Shown: positions 46,496-55,263, counted from the first letter of the stretch. The stretch is DNA of 64,000 nucleotides from AG25 sp035517615 (GCA_035517615.1 DATIYM010000023.1:1-64000); one strand, 5' to 3'. Made by a program: numbers and translations. The notes: generated by a model from the letters alone, not told the origin.

Positions 46496-47323
46496 TCAGA
46501 CGCCCCCTTTCGTCGCCACGAATGCCAGCATGTCGGCAAACACCTGCTCTGCCTGTGGATCGTGGAGGATCTCGTGAAACATCTCCGGATACCAGCGGAC
46601 CTCTGCCGGGGCCTCGAGCCGCGCGGCGAACGCGCGCGACGCCTGGCTATCGACCAGACGATCTTCTCCGGCCAGGAGAAACAGGACCGGAGATTCGATC
46701 CGGTCGCCATCGGTGATCACAGCGCTTTGCGCCCACTGAATCTCCCGCCACGCGCCGGGGGTGGTCACGCCGTGGACCGCCGGATCGGCCGCGTACGCCG
46801 CATTCACCGCCTCATCACGCGAGATCACTCCCGAATCGATCCTGGTCCGCATGGCGAGCGTGGGCCAGAGATCGGCGAACAGTCTGCCGAGGAACAGCTT
46901 CCAGACCGGCGGCGCCGTGGCCAGCGATAGCCATGGGCTCGACACGAGTGCGGCCACCACCGGGTCGCTGGGCTGAGTTTCCAGGTACCTGAGGGCGACG
47001 AGTCCGCCGAACGAGTGTCCGAACAGGATGTGCGGCAACTCCCGGCGACGTTTGCGGACGGCGCGGCGGAACGCCTGCAAGTCACCCAACAGTTGGCTAA
47101 AACGCGACAGGTGCCCGCGTCGGCCTCCCGAGCGTCCGTGGCCGCGCTGATCGAGCAGGTACACCGCGAAGCCTTCGTCCTGAAGCCGCTGCGCCGCGCC
47201 GGTCCAGCGGCCGCCGTGATCGCTCCACCCGTGAATGAACAGAATCGCGGCCCTGGCGCTCGCCGCCGGCTCGAAGACCTCGTAAAACAACTGGGTACCG
47301 TCGGGCGCGGTGAGCGTCGGCAT
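46496..47323 (-). CDS. Alpha/beta hydrolase, monoacylglycerol-lipase-like
   Basis: 275 residues with a complete hydrolase triad: nucleophile in GHSFGGL (near residue 100), acid in LLAGEDRLVD, histidine in WYPEMFHEILHDP. The oxyanion segment is FIHGWSDHGGRW. It resembles serine aminopeptidase S33 / monoacylglycerol lipases; it probably hydrolyses lipid esters. The ATG at 47323 shares one nucleotide with the cinA stop. The longer open frame upstream is a shadow of cinA. Confidence 0.92.
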   Translation of the reverse strand: MPTLTAPDGTQLFYEVFEPAASARAAILFIHGWSDHGGRWTGAAQRLQDEGFAVYLLDQRGHGRSGGRRGHLSRFSQLLGDLQAFRRAVRKRRRELPHILFGHSFGGLVALRYLETQPSDPVVAALVSSPWLSLATAPPVWKLFLGRLFADLWPTLAMRTRIDSGVISRDEAVNAAYAADPAVHGVTTPGAWREIQWAQSAVITDGDRIESPVLFLLAGEDRLVDSQASRAFAARLEAPAEVRWYPEMFHEILHDPQAEQVFADMLAFVATKGGV

Positions 47324-48579
47324 CAGCCGCGCACCAGCTCGCGCCGCAGCAAATCGAGCGCGCCTTGCGCGGCGCGCGCTCGAACCTCGTCGCGATCGCC
47401 GGGATAGACGCGCTTGATCGCTCGCACGCGATCGTGCACGCGAGCGGCGAGCCACACCGTCCCCACGGGTTTTTCGGGCGTGCCTCCGCCCGGACCCGCG
47501 ATCCCGGTGACGGCGATGCTCGTGTCCACCGCGAACAGCCGCTGGGCTCCCTCCGCCATCGCGCGCACGGTTTCCTCGGACACGGCGCCATGGGCCGCGA
47601 GTGTGTCCATCGGGACCTGGAGCGCGGTGGTTTTCACCACGTCGGCGTACGCCACCACGCCGCCCATGAAGGTGTCGGAAGCGCCGGGAATCGCGGTAAT
47701 CCGTGCACCCACGAGTCCCCCCGTGCACGATTCGGCCACGGCGAGCCGGTGGCGGGGCGACGCGCGCCGCAATTGTTCGAGCACGACCGACGCGAGATCG
47801 ACGTCGTCCACCCCGTAGGCGTGCTCGCCCGCCGCCTGGAGCAGCTGGCGCGCCACCGCGTTGAGACGCGTGTCCGCCTCCTCGGGATCCATGCCCCACG
47901 CGGTGAGGCGCAGGTCGACCCCGCTCCACGACGGGAGGTAGGCCAGCGTGAGCGGCGCGATGACGGTTTCGATGTCTCCCACGCGCTCGGCGAGCGCCGA
48001 TTCGGGAACGCCGGTGGTCCGTACCGTGCGCGACCGCACCACCCGCACGCCCTGTGCAGCGGTCCGCTGCACGATGCGGGGCAGGACTTCGTCCACCAGG
48101 AGTCCGCGCATCTCCCGGGGGATGCCGGGGAGCAGCACCGCGACCCGGCCGCCGTCGTCTTCGATCCAGAGGCCGGGCGCCGTGCCGCGCGGATTCGGCA
48201 GCACGGTGGCGCCCTCGGGGACATCCGCCTGGCTGCGGTTGATCGCGGGCATCTCGCGGCCCATTCGCTTGAATCGCTGCTCGAGCGCCGCGAGCAGTCC
48301 TGCATCCCGGCGGAGCTTGCGGCCGAACACCTCGGCGACGACCGTCTTGGTCATGTCGTCACGCGTGGGACCTAACCCTCCCGTCGCGATCACGAACCCG
48401 GTGCGCTCGAGCGCCCGGGTGACGGCCTCACGAATCGCGGGGGGATGATCGGCCACGCTCGTGTGCAACGTGATTTCGGCTCCCGCGGCGGCTAGGGCGC
48501 GGCCGAGTTCTGCGCCGTTCGTATCGATGATCTGGCCGAGCAGGAGCTCAGTGCCGACGGTCAGTATTTCGAGCTTCAC
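47323..48579 (-). CDS. cinA: CinA-family protein (competence/damage-inducible; NMN deamidase)
   Basis: 418 residues in two domains: an N-terminal MoCF-like COG1058 domain (VGTELLLGQIIDTNGAEL, TGGLGPTRDDMT, LLPGIPREM) and a C-terminal nicotinamide-nucleotide amidohydrolase domain (AVAESCTGGLVGARIT, VTGIAGPGGGTPEKPVGTVW). It recycles NMN or ADP-ribose in pyridine nucleotide salvage. Its start lies 32 nt inside pgsA, so the two are coupled. Confidence 0.95.
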   Translation of the reverse strand: MKLEILTVGTELLLGQIIDTNGAELGRALAAAGAEITLHTSVADHPPAIREAVTRALERTGFVIATGGLGPTRDDMTKTVVAEVFGRKLRRDAGLLAALEQRFKRMGREMPAINRSQADVPEGATVLPNPRGTAPGLWIEDDGGRVAVLLPGIPREMRGLLVDEVLPRIVQRTAAQGVRVVRSRTVRTTGVPESALAERVGDIETVIAPLTLAYLPSWSGVDLRLTAWGMDPEEADTRLNAVARQLLQAAGEHAYGVDDVDLASVVLEQLRRASPRHRLAVAESCTGGLVGARITAIPGASDTFMGGVVAYADVVKTTALQVPMDTLAAHGAVSEETVRAMAEGAQRLFAVDTSIAVTGIAGPGGGTPEKPVGTVWLAARVHDRVRAIKRVYPGDRDEVRARAAQGALDLLRRELVRG

Positions 48580-49264
48580 TCGGGACGGCGGGGCGGGCAG
48601 CCGGCGGTAGGGGTGGGGGCGAGCGACGCACTGGCCAGAAGAGCGCGCGATAGTGGTACAGGTAGACCCCGAGCGAGTAGATCGTCAGCAGGATCGCGCC
48701 CCACAGCGTCAGCGAGACGAACCAGCCGTGAAACTCGTCCCAGAACGTCCGGAATCCCTGGGCGACGGGATGATCGACCAACGCGTCCTTCCAGGCGAAC
48801 CAGAACAGCGTGGCACCGATGAACACATTTTGGACCGCGGCCTTGAGCTTCCCCGCGCCAATCGCGGCGATCGGCAGGCCGCGCCGTTTGGCCACGAAGC
48901 GGATCGCCGTCATCAGAAGCTCCCGCCCCACGAGCAGCAGCGCGACCCATACCGGAAGGCTGCCCCACCAGGGAATCCGATAGTCCACGAGCAGCGTCGG
49001 GTGGCGGGTGAGCCAGAAAATCGGAATCAGGGTCGCGAACAGCAGCAGCTTGTCCGCAATCGGGTCGAGCAGCTTGCCCAGGTCGCTCACCTGCTTGTAG
49101 CGGCGGGCGAGATAGCCGTCCACGACATCGGAGATCGCGGCGGCGAGAAAGATCAAGAACGCGATGACTTTGGGCCAGGCGCCCTGGATGAACGGCAGCA
49201 AGGCAATGACCGGCGTGAGACAGATGCGGGCGAGGGTCAGAATATTCGGGAGGGTCCATTGCAT
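48548..49264 (-). CDS. pgsA: CDP-diacylglycerol-glycerol-3-phosphate 3-phosphatidyltransferase
   Basis: Phosphatidylglycerol-phosphate synthase. 238 residues with about five membrane helices and the CDP-alcohol phosphotransferase signature DGYLARRYKQVSDLGKLLDP plus IAD (all conserved Asp, Gly and Arg positions present, about 48-70). An unusually polar C-terminal tail (RRSPPPLPPAARP) follows the last helix and is encoded in the overlap with cinA. Confidence 0.94.
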   Translation of the reverse strand: MQWTLPNILTLARICLTPVIALLPFIQGAWPKVIAFLIFLAAAISDVVDGYLARRYKQVSDLGKLLDPIADKLLLFATLIPIFWLTRHPTLLVDYRIPWWGSLPVWVALLLVGRELLMTAIRFVAKRRGLPIAAIGAGKLKAAVQNVFIGATLFWFAWKDALVDHPVAQGFRTFWDEFHGWFVSLTLWGAILLTIYSLGVYLYHYRALFWPVRRSPPPLPPAARPAVPSEARNTDRRH

Positions 49265-49279
49265 GAAACCGCGCCCTCC

Positions 49280-49954
49280 TTAGCTCAGCGTTTTCAGCAC
49301 CAGCTTGCTCACCACCTTCAAGGTATCGAACACTCCGTCGCCGCGCACCGCGACACCCTCGACGTACGGCGCGTGTCCGACCCATTGTCCGTCGACCTTT
49401 TCGATCAGGTTTTCGCCGGGGTGCGCCGCATCCGGACTGACCTTTTGTTGCGCGGCCTCCTCGATGGGCCAGCCCGGGTTGAGCGAAGCCTGGAGATCGC
49501 GAACCGGAGCGGCATTGGGCAGGTCCCGCTTGTTGTACTGGATCACGAACGGGATTTTCGTCAAGTCGTAGCCGTACTCGGCCATGTTGTCGTACAGGTT
49601 CTGCATCGACTCCACGTTGGCTTCCATCCGCTCGATCTGGCTATCGGCGACGAACACAATCCCGTCCACCCCCTTCAGGATGAGCTTGCGGCTGGCGTTG
49701 TAATACACCTGTCCGGGCACGGTATAGAGATGGAACCGGGTCTTGAAGCCGCGAATCGTGCCCAGGTCGACCGGGAGAAAGTCGAAGAACAGGGTGCGCT
49801 CGGTTTCCGTGGCGAGCGAGATCATCTTGCCCCGCGTGTTCGGCGCCACCTTGCCGTAGATGTGCTCGAGATTGGTGGTTTTTCCCCCAAGCCCGGGCCC
49901 ATAATAGACGAGCTTGCAGTTGATCTCGCGGGAAGCGTAGTTGATCATCGACAT
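49280..49954 (-). CDS. mglA: MglA-like small Ras-family GTPase
   Basis: 224-residue polarity/motility-type GTPase. The N-terminus MSMINYASREINCKLVYYG and P-loop GPGLGGKT (19-26) match MglA closely. The switch region has FFDFLPVDLG, and the catalytic Gln82 is in LYTVPGQVYY. The base-recognition motif is NKRD (141-144). Compared with the about 195-residue Myxococcus protein there is an extra segment of about 30 residues (about 168-200, rich in charged residues) before GDGVFDTLKVVSKL. The ATG at 49954 is 14 nt after the stop of the roadblock gene, its likely GAP partner. In MglA systems GTP cycling sets cell polarity; the role here is inference. Confidence 0.92.
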   Translation of the reverse strand: MSMINYASREINCKLVYYGPGLGGKTTNLEHIYGKVAPNTRGKMISLATETERTLFFDFLPVDLGTIRGFKTRFHLYTVPGQVYYNASRKLILKGVDGIVFVADSQIERMEANVESMQNLYDNMAEYGYDLTKIPFVIQYNKRDLPNAAPVRDLQASLNPGWPIEEAAQQKVSPDAAHPGENLIEKVDGQWVGHAPYVEGVAVRGDGVFDTLKVVSKLVLKTLS

Positions 49955-49967
49955 AGTTCGTGCCCTC

Positions 49968-50468
49968 TCAACCGAACAGCTTGTCGATTTCGTCTTCCGC
50001 TCCCTCCAGCAACCCCTTCTCGGGTCTGGCACCAGGTCCTGATCCCGCGGCGCCGACTCGATTGAACATGTCCTCGAACACTTTATTGAGGACCTCCACC
50101 GTTCCCTTCCCCTTGAGTTTGACGAGTCCGAGGGTGGTACGCTGGTCGAACAGCACGACGAGGATAACACGCTTCGCGACGTCGGCGAGGAACATCGATT
50201 CCCTCTCGCCCTGGTGTACGAGCGAGGCGAACTCGGGTTCGCCGATCATCTTGGCCAGCTGATCGTTGGCGCTGAAATCGGCGGCGGTGAGCGACGCAAA
50301 GGCGGTGGAGTCGAATTGCGGAGGGTCGCCGACCGTCGCGACGAGCTGACCGGTGCGGTCGACGAGCAACGCGCAGCGCGCGTTCGCGTCGCGGAGAAAT
50401 GCCTGCAGGTGTTGCTGAATCAGTTTGAAGTCGTTCTCAGAGAACGACCAGCTCGCCGCACCCGCCAT
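49968..50468 (-). CDS. Roadblock/LC7-domain protein, MglB-like
   Basis: 166 residues with one roadblock/LC7 fold (about 12-130: QHLQAFLRDANARCALLVDRTGQLVATVGD, RVILVVLFDQRTTLGLVKLK). A charged C-terminal tail follows. In Myxococcus, MglB is the GTPase-activating partner of MglA and is encoded directly upstream, as here. The tail EDEIDKLFG could carry a partner-binding motif (inference). It sits between recR and mglA. Confidence 0.9.
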   Translation of the reverse strand: MAGAASWSFSENDFKLIQQHLQAFLRDANARCALLVDRTGQLVATVGDPPQFDSTAFASLTAADFSANDQLAKMIGEPEFASLVHQGERESMFLADVAKRVILVVLFDQRTTLGLVKLKGKGTVEVLNKVFEDMFNRVGAAGSGPGARPEKGLLEGAEDEIDKLFG

Positions 50469-50480
50469 GCGACTCCTTGA

Positions 50481-51083
50481 TTACTCGGCCTCGGACATGT
50501 CCCGCCGCGCATCGAGCGCCTGCGCGATCGTCACGCCATCGGCGTATTCCAGGTCGCCACCCACAGGCAATCCGCGCGCGATACGGGTAACACGAACGCC
50601 GGTGGGTTTCAAGACTTGCTGGACGTAGGTGGCGGTCACTTCCCCCTCCATCGAAGGGTTGGTCGCCACGATCACTTCACGTACCTGAGACCCGTGCTGC
50701 ACCCGCTCGAGCAGCCGGTCGATGCGCAGCGCTTCGGGACCAATACCGTCGAGCGGAGAGAGCCGGCCACCGAGCACATGATAGTGCCCCCGAAACCTGC
50801 CGGCACGTTCGATGGCGCCCACGTCAGACGGCTCTTCGACCACACACAAGAGCGCCGGATCACGCCGCGGATCCGCGCAGATGAGGCAGGGATCCTGGTC
50901 GCTCAAATTCCCGCACGTGGCGCACGCCCCCACCCGGTCGCGCACGCGGCGAATCGCATCGGCCAAGCGGGCTGCCGCTTCAGGCGGCTGCTTCAACAGA
51001 TAAAACGTGAGACGCTGCGCCGTCTTGCGTCCGATCCCGGGGAGTTTGGCAAGCTCCCCCACGAGATCCTCGATGGCCGACAC
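50481..51083 (-). CDS. recR: Recombination mediator RecR
   Basis: 200 residues: N-terminal helix-hairpin-helix (LAKLPGIGRKTAQRL), C4 zinc finger (CATCGNLSDQDPCLICADP), then the Toprim domain (LCVVEEPSDVGAIE, REVIVATNPSMEGEVTATYV). With RecF and RecO it loads RecA on SSB-coated DNA. In the conserved dnaX-ybaB-recR order. Confidence 0.97.
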   Translation of the reverse strand: MSAIEDLVGELAKLPGIGRKTAQRLTFYLLKQPPEAAARLADAIRRVRDRVGACATCGNLSDQDPCLICADPRRDPALLCVVEEPSDVGAIERAGRFRGHYHVLGGRLSPLDGIGPEALRIDRLLERVQHGSQVREVIVATNPSMEGEVTATYVQQVLKPTGVRVTRIARGLPVGGDLEYADGVTIAQALDARRDMSEAE

Positions 51084-51089
51084 GGCGAA

Positions 51090-51407
51090 CTACAGCGGCA
51101 ATTGGAACGGGAGCGGGAGACCCGAAGCGAGCTTACGCACCTCAGCCTGATACAGCTCCGCGGCGCGCTTTTGCGCCTCCGCCACGGCGGCGAGCACCAG
51201 ATCCTCGAGCATCTCGACATCTCCCTGGCTCATCGCCTGGGGGTCGATCTTGATCGCGCGAATCTGCCCCCTGCCATCGGCCGTCGCCTGCACGACGCCC
51301 CCGCCGGCTGAGCAGGTCACGGTCTGTTGCGCAAGCTGAGACTGGATCTCGGACAGGCGCCACTGCATCTGCTGCCCCAGCTGGAGCAGGTTGGATAAAT
51401 CCGCCAT
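51090..51407 (-). CDS. YbaB/EbfC-family nucleoid-associated protein
   Basis: 105 residues with the family pattern: N-terminal helix MADLSNLLQLGQQMQWRLSEI, beta core VTCSAGGGVVQATADGRGQI and C-terminal helix. Binds DNA as a dimer. The start is the ATG at 51407. It lies 6 nt before recR and 37 nt after dnaX, the standard cluster. Confidence 0.93.
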   Translation of the reverse strand: MADLSNLLQLGQQMQWRLSEIQSQLAQQTVTCSAGGGVVQATADGRGQIRAIKIDPQAMSQGDVEMLEDLVLAAVAEAQKRAAELYQAEVRKLASGLPLPFQLPL

Positions 51408-51444
51408 ACGCCACAAGTTAGCGCGTAAGAGACCCCCTCGCAAG

Positions 51445-53115
51445 CTATTCCAATAACTCGAGATCGAAGGCGTCCGCGGCCGCGTTGAGCCGGGGGTCAC
51501 GCTCCCGCAGCCGACTCAACCGCTCCGCGCGAGCGCTCTCCTCGGTGAGCCGCTGGGGGCGCGTACTGGGAGGGGGAGCAGGGGTGGCACCCATGGCCGG
51601 CACAGGAGCGGGGGATGTCTGAAGTGTGATCGACACGGGGGCGTCGACATACCGGGCAATGATCTGTCGCAACGTGTCGCGCTGCCGCTCGAGGCCCTCC
51701 ACGTGCACGGGATTCTGATCCTTGAGCCGCAGCGTGATCACGCTGCCCTCTACCGCCGCGACCTCGGTATCGGACGCAAGGGTCCCCAGGATCTGGCTCT
51801 TGGCGCGGGCATCGGTGACGATCTGCGACCAGAGAGAGCGGAGTCGGTCGACAGTGGCGAGACCGGCCTCGGGCGCCACCGCAGATTGGCGGCCCGGTGG
51901 CTCGGCGGACGGACGGACAGGCGGACGAGCAGACGGGGACGGCGGTTCATTCTGTCCGCCGGTCCGCCCGTCCGGCCGTCCGGCCGGACCGAGCGACCGA
52001 ATCACCTGCTCCAACTCCACCGTCCGACTCATCAGCGCCCAGCGCAGGAGCAACAGCTCGACGGCGAGCTGGGTGTGCCCGCTGCCGCGAATCTGGCCTT
52101 CCATCTCACTCAACGTCGTCAGCAATCGCACGAGATCGGCCGTGGGAAGTGCGGGCGCGTAGCGGCGTACGACCGTATCGAGCGCTTCGGTGAACCCCTG
52201 CGCCTGGCCACCCATGCCCACGAGCAGCACGGCCCGAAGCACTTCTCCAGCCCCGTTCACGAATTCCTGGAGATCGGCGCCCGCATCGACCAGCCGCTCG
52301 ATCAGCGGGAATACGGCAGGCATATCGCGCTCGGCGATCACGCGTAGCATTTCGCCGTAGATGTCGTCGGGAATGAGCCCCAGCACTTCGCGTACCAGCG
52401 CCGCCGTGATCGGCCCCTCACCAAAGGACCGGACCTGGTCCAGCATGGACAAGGCGTCGCGCATGCCGCCGTCGGCGCGCTTCGCGATGAGCCGGAGGGC
52501 ATCGGGTTCGGCGGAAATCTTCTCGCGCGCGACCACCTGCTCGAGGCGCTCGAAAATGGGCTGGGGGCCGATGCGGCGGAAATCAAACCGCTGCAGCCGC
52601 GAGAGAATCGGCGCGGCAGTCTGCGCGATTTTCTGCGGCTCCGTCGTTGCGAAGACGAACACGACGCGCGGCGGCGGCTCTTCCAGGATCTTGAGCAGCG
52701 CGTTCCACGCCTCGCGCGTGAGCATGTGCGCCTCGTCCACGATGTACACCTTGGAACGGGACTCGGTACTCGCGGCGTACATCGCGCGCTCACGCAGATC
52801 GCGGGCATCGTCCACTCCGCGATTCGATGCCGCATCGAGCTCGACGACGTCGAGGCTCGCGGACCCGTTCCAGATGCGGGTGCACGAGTCGCACACGCCG
52901 CACGGCTCGCCCTCGGGCGAGCGGTTCTCACAATTCAGGGCCATCGCGAGAATCCGCGCCGCAGAGGTCTTTCCAACCCCGCGCGGCCCGGCGAACAAAT
53001 ACCCGTGCGCCACCCGGCCCTGGGCCACCGCCCCGCGTAATGCGGCGGCCACGTGGTCCTGGACCAGAAGATCGGAGAACGACTTCGGTCTGTACTTGCG
53101 GGCTAGGGCGATCAT
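51445..53115 (-). CDS. dnaX: DNA polymerase III subunit tau/gamma
   Basis: 556-residue clamp-loader subunit. AAA+ core with Walker A GPRGVGKT (about 43-50), the zinc module CGVCDSCTRI, Walker B YIVDEAHML and the sensor motif FATTEPQKI. Domain III (about 240-365) follows, then a Pro/Gly/Arg-rich linker (about 378-410) encoded by a CGGACG-type inverted repeat, and a tau-like C-terminal domain. No AAAAAAG slippery site is visible. Confidence 0.96.
   Translation of the reverse strand: MIALARKYRPKSFSDLLVQDHVAAALRGAVAQGRVAHGYLFAGPRGVGKTSAARILAMALNCENRSPEGEPCGVCDSCTRIWNGSASLDVVELDAASNRGVDDARDLRERAMYAASTESRSKVYIVDEAHMLTREAWNALLKILEEPPPRVVFVFATTEPQKIAQTAAPILSRLQRFDFRRIGPQPIFERLEQVVAREKISAEPDALRLIAKRADGGMRDALSMLDQVRSFGEGPITAALVREVLGLIPDDIYGEMLRVIAERDMPAVFPLIERLVDAGADLQEFVNGAGEVLRAVLLVGMGGQAQGFTEALDTVVRRYAPALPTADLVRLLTTLSEMEGQIRGSGHTQLAVELLLLRWALMSRTVELEQVIRSLGPAGRPDGRTGGQNEPPSPSARPPVRPSAEPPGRQSAVAPEAGLATVDRLRSLWSQIVTDARAKSQILGTLASDTEVAAVEGSVITLRLKDQNPVHVEGLERQRDTLRQIIARYVDAPVSITLQTSPAPVPAMGATPAPPPSTRPQRLTEESARAERLSRLRERDPRLNAAADAFDLELLE
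51903..51990. repeat. CGGACG-type inverted repeat inside dnaX
   Basis: Imperfect tandem CGGACGGAC units (about 51903-51942) face GTCCGGCCGTCCG units (about 51953-51990), with about 10 nt between. It encodes the low-complexity linker of tau and could form a strong hairpin in the dnaX mRNA. Confidence 0.65.
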
Positions 53116-53209
53116 AACTAACGCGGAACTCGGAAGGCGGAGCGCAGAACAGCAGGACGCCTGTCAGTCGGGACGATGCTCATTGTGAAGTTCCGCGTTC
53201 AAAAGGATT

Positions 53210-53306
53210 GCCCCAGGCACCCCGCAGCGTAATCCGACATCGTTGAGCGCTGCTCCCTGCGGGGGCCTGACGCGGTTCACGAGCGGAAGACCTGCGGACC
53301 TGGGGC
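53210..53306 (-). ncRNA. ffs: Small signal recognition particle RNA (4.5S type)
   Basis: 97-nt candidate just upstream of dnaX. The closing helix GCCCCAGG / CCTGGGGC (8 bp) is perfect, followed by CGCAG/CTGCG. The conserved SRP core is present in order: GTGAACC (53274-53280), GTCAGG (53266-53271) and GAGCAGC (53249-53255). The apical loop reads CCCCCGCAGGG instead of the usual CCGGAAGG. The location matches scr-dnaX in Bacillus. Confidence 0.85.
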
Positions 53307-53312
53307 GACGGA

Positions 53313-53341
53313 AAGGTACCCGGACGGCGCGGGGCGGCCAA
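53313..53341 (-). promoter_or_regulatory. Promoter of the SRP RNA
   Basis: TTGGCC (53336-53341, minus strand), a 17-nt spacer and TACCTT (53313-53318). Counting 7 nt from the -10 puts transcription start at 53306, exactly the first base of the predicted closing helix. Confidence 0.5.
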
Positions 53342-53347
53342 GATGGG

Positions 53348-54379
53348 TTAAGTCCCCGCGAGGGCGGCGTGGATGCGTCTTGCCGCGTCGAGAATATCGC
53401 CGCGCGTCACGTCGAGGTGGGTGACGGCCCTGAGCCGGCGCTCGCCGAACGGGACCACCAGCACGCCCACCTGTGCGAGGCGCTCCACCGCGCGCGCCGC
53501 GGTGTCTCGCTCCCGCACCAGGTCCAGCATGACGATGTTCGATTCGGGCGCGAGCGGGCGCAGGACCCCGCCGTCCGCGAGCGATACGGCGAGGAGCTGC
53601 GCGTGCTCATGATCCTCGAGCGTACGCGAGCGGTGGTGGTCGAGCGCCCATAATGCGGCGGCCGCGAGCATGCCGGATTGCCGCATCCCTCCGCCAAGGC
53701 GCTTGCGGTACTCCCACGCGCGCGGTCGCTGGTCGCTCGCGAACGCCAGGCACGAGCCGACGGGACACCCCAATCCCTTGGAAAAGCTCACCATGACCGT
53801 GGTTGCACCGCGCGCGAGTCGATCGACGGCCACCCCCAGGGTCGCGGCCGCATTCCAGAGGCGCGCTCCGTCGAGGTGCACGGGAAGGTTCGCCCCGCGC
53901 GCGATCGCGACAATCTCATCCATCAGCGCCGGCGTCATGACTTTCCCTCCAGCGGCGTTGTGGGTGTTCTCGACGGCGATCGCGCCGGCGTGGGGCACAT
54001 GGGGCGACGGTGGGCGGAGGGCTCGGCGCACGAGATTGCCCGTGAGCTGCCCATCGCTCGTCACGATCGGGCGGACCTGGACGCCCCAGTTGGCGGCCAC
54101 CCCCGCGAGCTCATAGTGCACGAGATGGGCATTGGCCTCGACCAACAGCTCGGTGCCCGGACGGGTGAGCAGGGCGATCGCGGTCTGATTCGCCTGCGTG
54201 CCCGAAGGGAAGAACAGGGCGTCGCCAAACCCGAGCAGTTCGGCCACACGCTGCTCGAGCCGGCGCGTGGTGGGATCACCATCCAGTACGTCGTCCCCCA
54301 CGGGCGCCTCGAGCATGGCCTGGCGCATCGCCGCCCCGGGTTTGGTGACCGTATCGGACCGCAGGTCGATCGTCTTCAT
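53348..54379 (-). CDS. Low-specificity L-threonine aldolase family protein
   Basis: PLP enzyme that cleaves L-threonine or allo-threonine to glycine and acetaldehyde. 343 residues; family motifs are IDLRSDTVTKPG at the start, VGDDVLDGDPTTRRLEQ, HLDGARLWNAA and the PLP lysine in VSFSKGLGCPVGS (near 200). Its 5' end overlaps the yihY-like stop (ATGA), so it is the last gene of that chain. Confidence 0.93.
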   Translation of the reverse strand: MKTIDLRSDTVTKPGAAMRQAMLEAPVGDDVLDGDPTTRRLEQRVAELLGFGDALFFPSGTQANQTAIALLTRPGTELLVEANAHLVHYELAGVAANWGVQVRPIVTSDGQLTGNLVRRALRPPSPHVPHAGAIAVENTHNAAGGKVMTPALMDEIVAIARGANLPVHLDGARLWNAAATLGVAVDRLARGATTVMVSFSKGLGCPVGSCLAFASDQRPRAWEYRKRLGGGMRQSGMLAAAALWALDHHRSRTLEDHEHAQLLAVSLADGGVLRPLAPESNIVMLDLVRERDTAARAVERLAQVGVLVVPFGERRLRAVTHLDVTRGDILDAARRIHAALAGT

Positions 54380-55263
54380 CCGAGCCGGATGCCCTGCGCG
54401 CGACGCATGCGGATCAGGTCGTAGGTCTCCGCGACTTCTCCGCCCAGGAGAAAGAGGAAAGCGCTGTAGTAGATCCAGAGCAGAAACAGGAACAGCGCGG
54501 CCACGTTGGCATCGGACGTGAGCCGATCGAGCGTCACGAATTTACCGATATACAAGGCGTAGAGCCGCCGTGCCACTTCGAATCCCAGCGAGCAGAACGT
54601 GGCCGCCACGAGCGCCGTCCGCCAGTTGATGCGCCGCGAGGGCAGGAGTTTGAACACGACGAAGAACACCGCGATGCCGAGTCCAAACGCCACGATCTCC
54701 AAGGAGAAGCTCCAGATCCAATGCACGACGAATACCCGGCTGACGGCCGGTGTTTGCCGCGCCTCGAACGCCGACAGCAACCCGCTCGCCACGAGGAACA
54801 CGCCGGCGAGGAGCACCATGAACACGTCCAGCAGCTTGATGAGATACCAGCGGCGATTCTCGTCGGTATCGAAGACCTCGTTCAATGCCACGCGCAGGCT
54901 GTCGAAGAACCGGGTCGAGAACCAGAGAAACAGCGGGATGCCGTAGAGCGTCAGCCTGCCGCGGCGCCGGACGACATCCACCAGCTCGCGCTCGATCGCT
55001 TCAAAACCACCCGCGCGCCCGTCTCCAGCCGTCGGCAGGAAACGCGAGAGCAGCTCGTGCACCGAAACCTGCTGGGTGGTGATCTGATGTTGAACCAGGT
55101 AGCCGATGACGCCGAGCAGCAAGACGGTGAACGGAACAGCCGTGAGGAGCAGCGAGAAGGAAAGTCCGCTCGCGAGGAAGGGAATATTGTCCTCAAAGCC
55201 CGCCTGGTACGTGCGGCGAATGGTGCCGCCGACGGAGCTGTGCCAGCCCTTGGCGCGATTCAA
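54376..55263 (-). CDS. YihY/BrkB-family membrane protein
   Basis: 295 residues with about six membrane helices and family marks AGFEDNIPFLASGLSFSLLLTAVP, LWFSTRFFDSLRVALNEVFD and WIYYSAFLFLLGGEVAETYD. Role unknown despite the old label ribonuclease BN. It starts at a TTG (55263), 18 nt after the YtxH stop. Confidence 0.92.
   Translation of the reverse strand: MNRAKGWHSSVGGTIRRTYQAGFEDNIPFLASGLSFSLLLTAVPFTVLLLGVIGYLVQHQITTQQVSVHELLSRFLPTAGDGRAGGFEAIERELVDVVRRRGRLTLYGIPLFLWFSTRFFDSLRVALNEVFDTDENRRWYLIKLLDVFMVLLAGVFLVASGLLSAFEARQTPAVSRVFVVHWIWSFSLEIVAFGLGIAVFFVVFKLLPSRRINWRTALVAATFCSLGFEVARRLYALYIGKFVTLDRLTSDANVAALFLFLLWIYYSAFLFLLGGEVAETYDLIRMRRAQGIRLG

Noticed and set aside
47324..47929. N-terminal extension of the alpha/beta hydrolase frame
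   Set aside because: The extra sequence is Arg/Gly-rich and lies entirely inside cinA in another frame; the hydrolase fold starts at the ATG at 47323.
51903..51990. Programmed frameshift producing gamma in dnaX
   Set aside because: No A6G-type or poly-A slippery sequence precedes the hairpin; only the structure remains as a finding.
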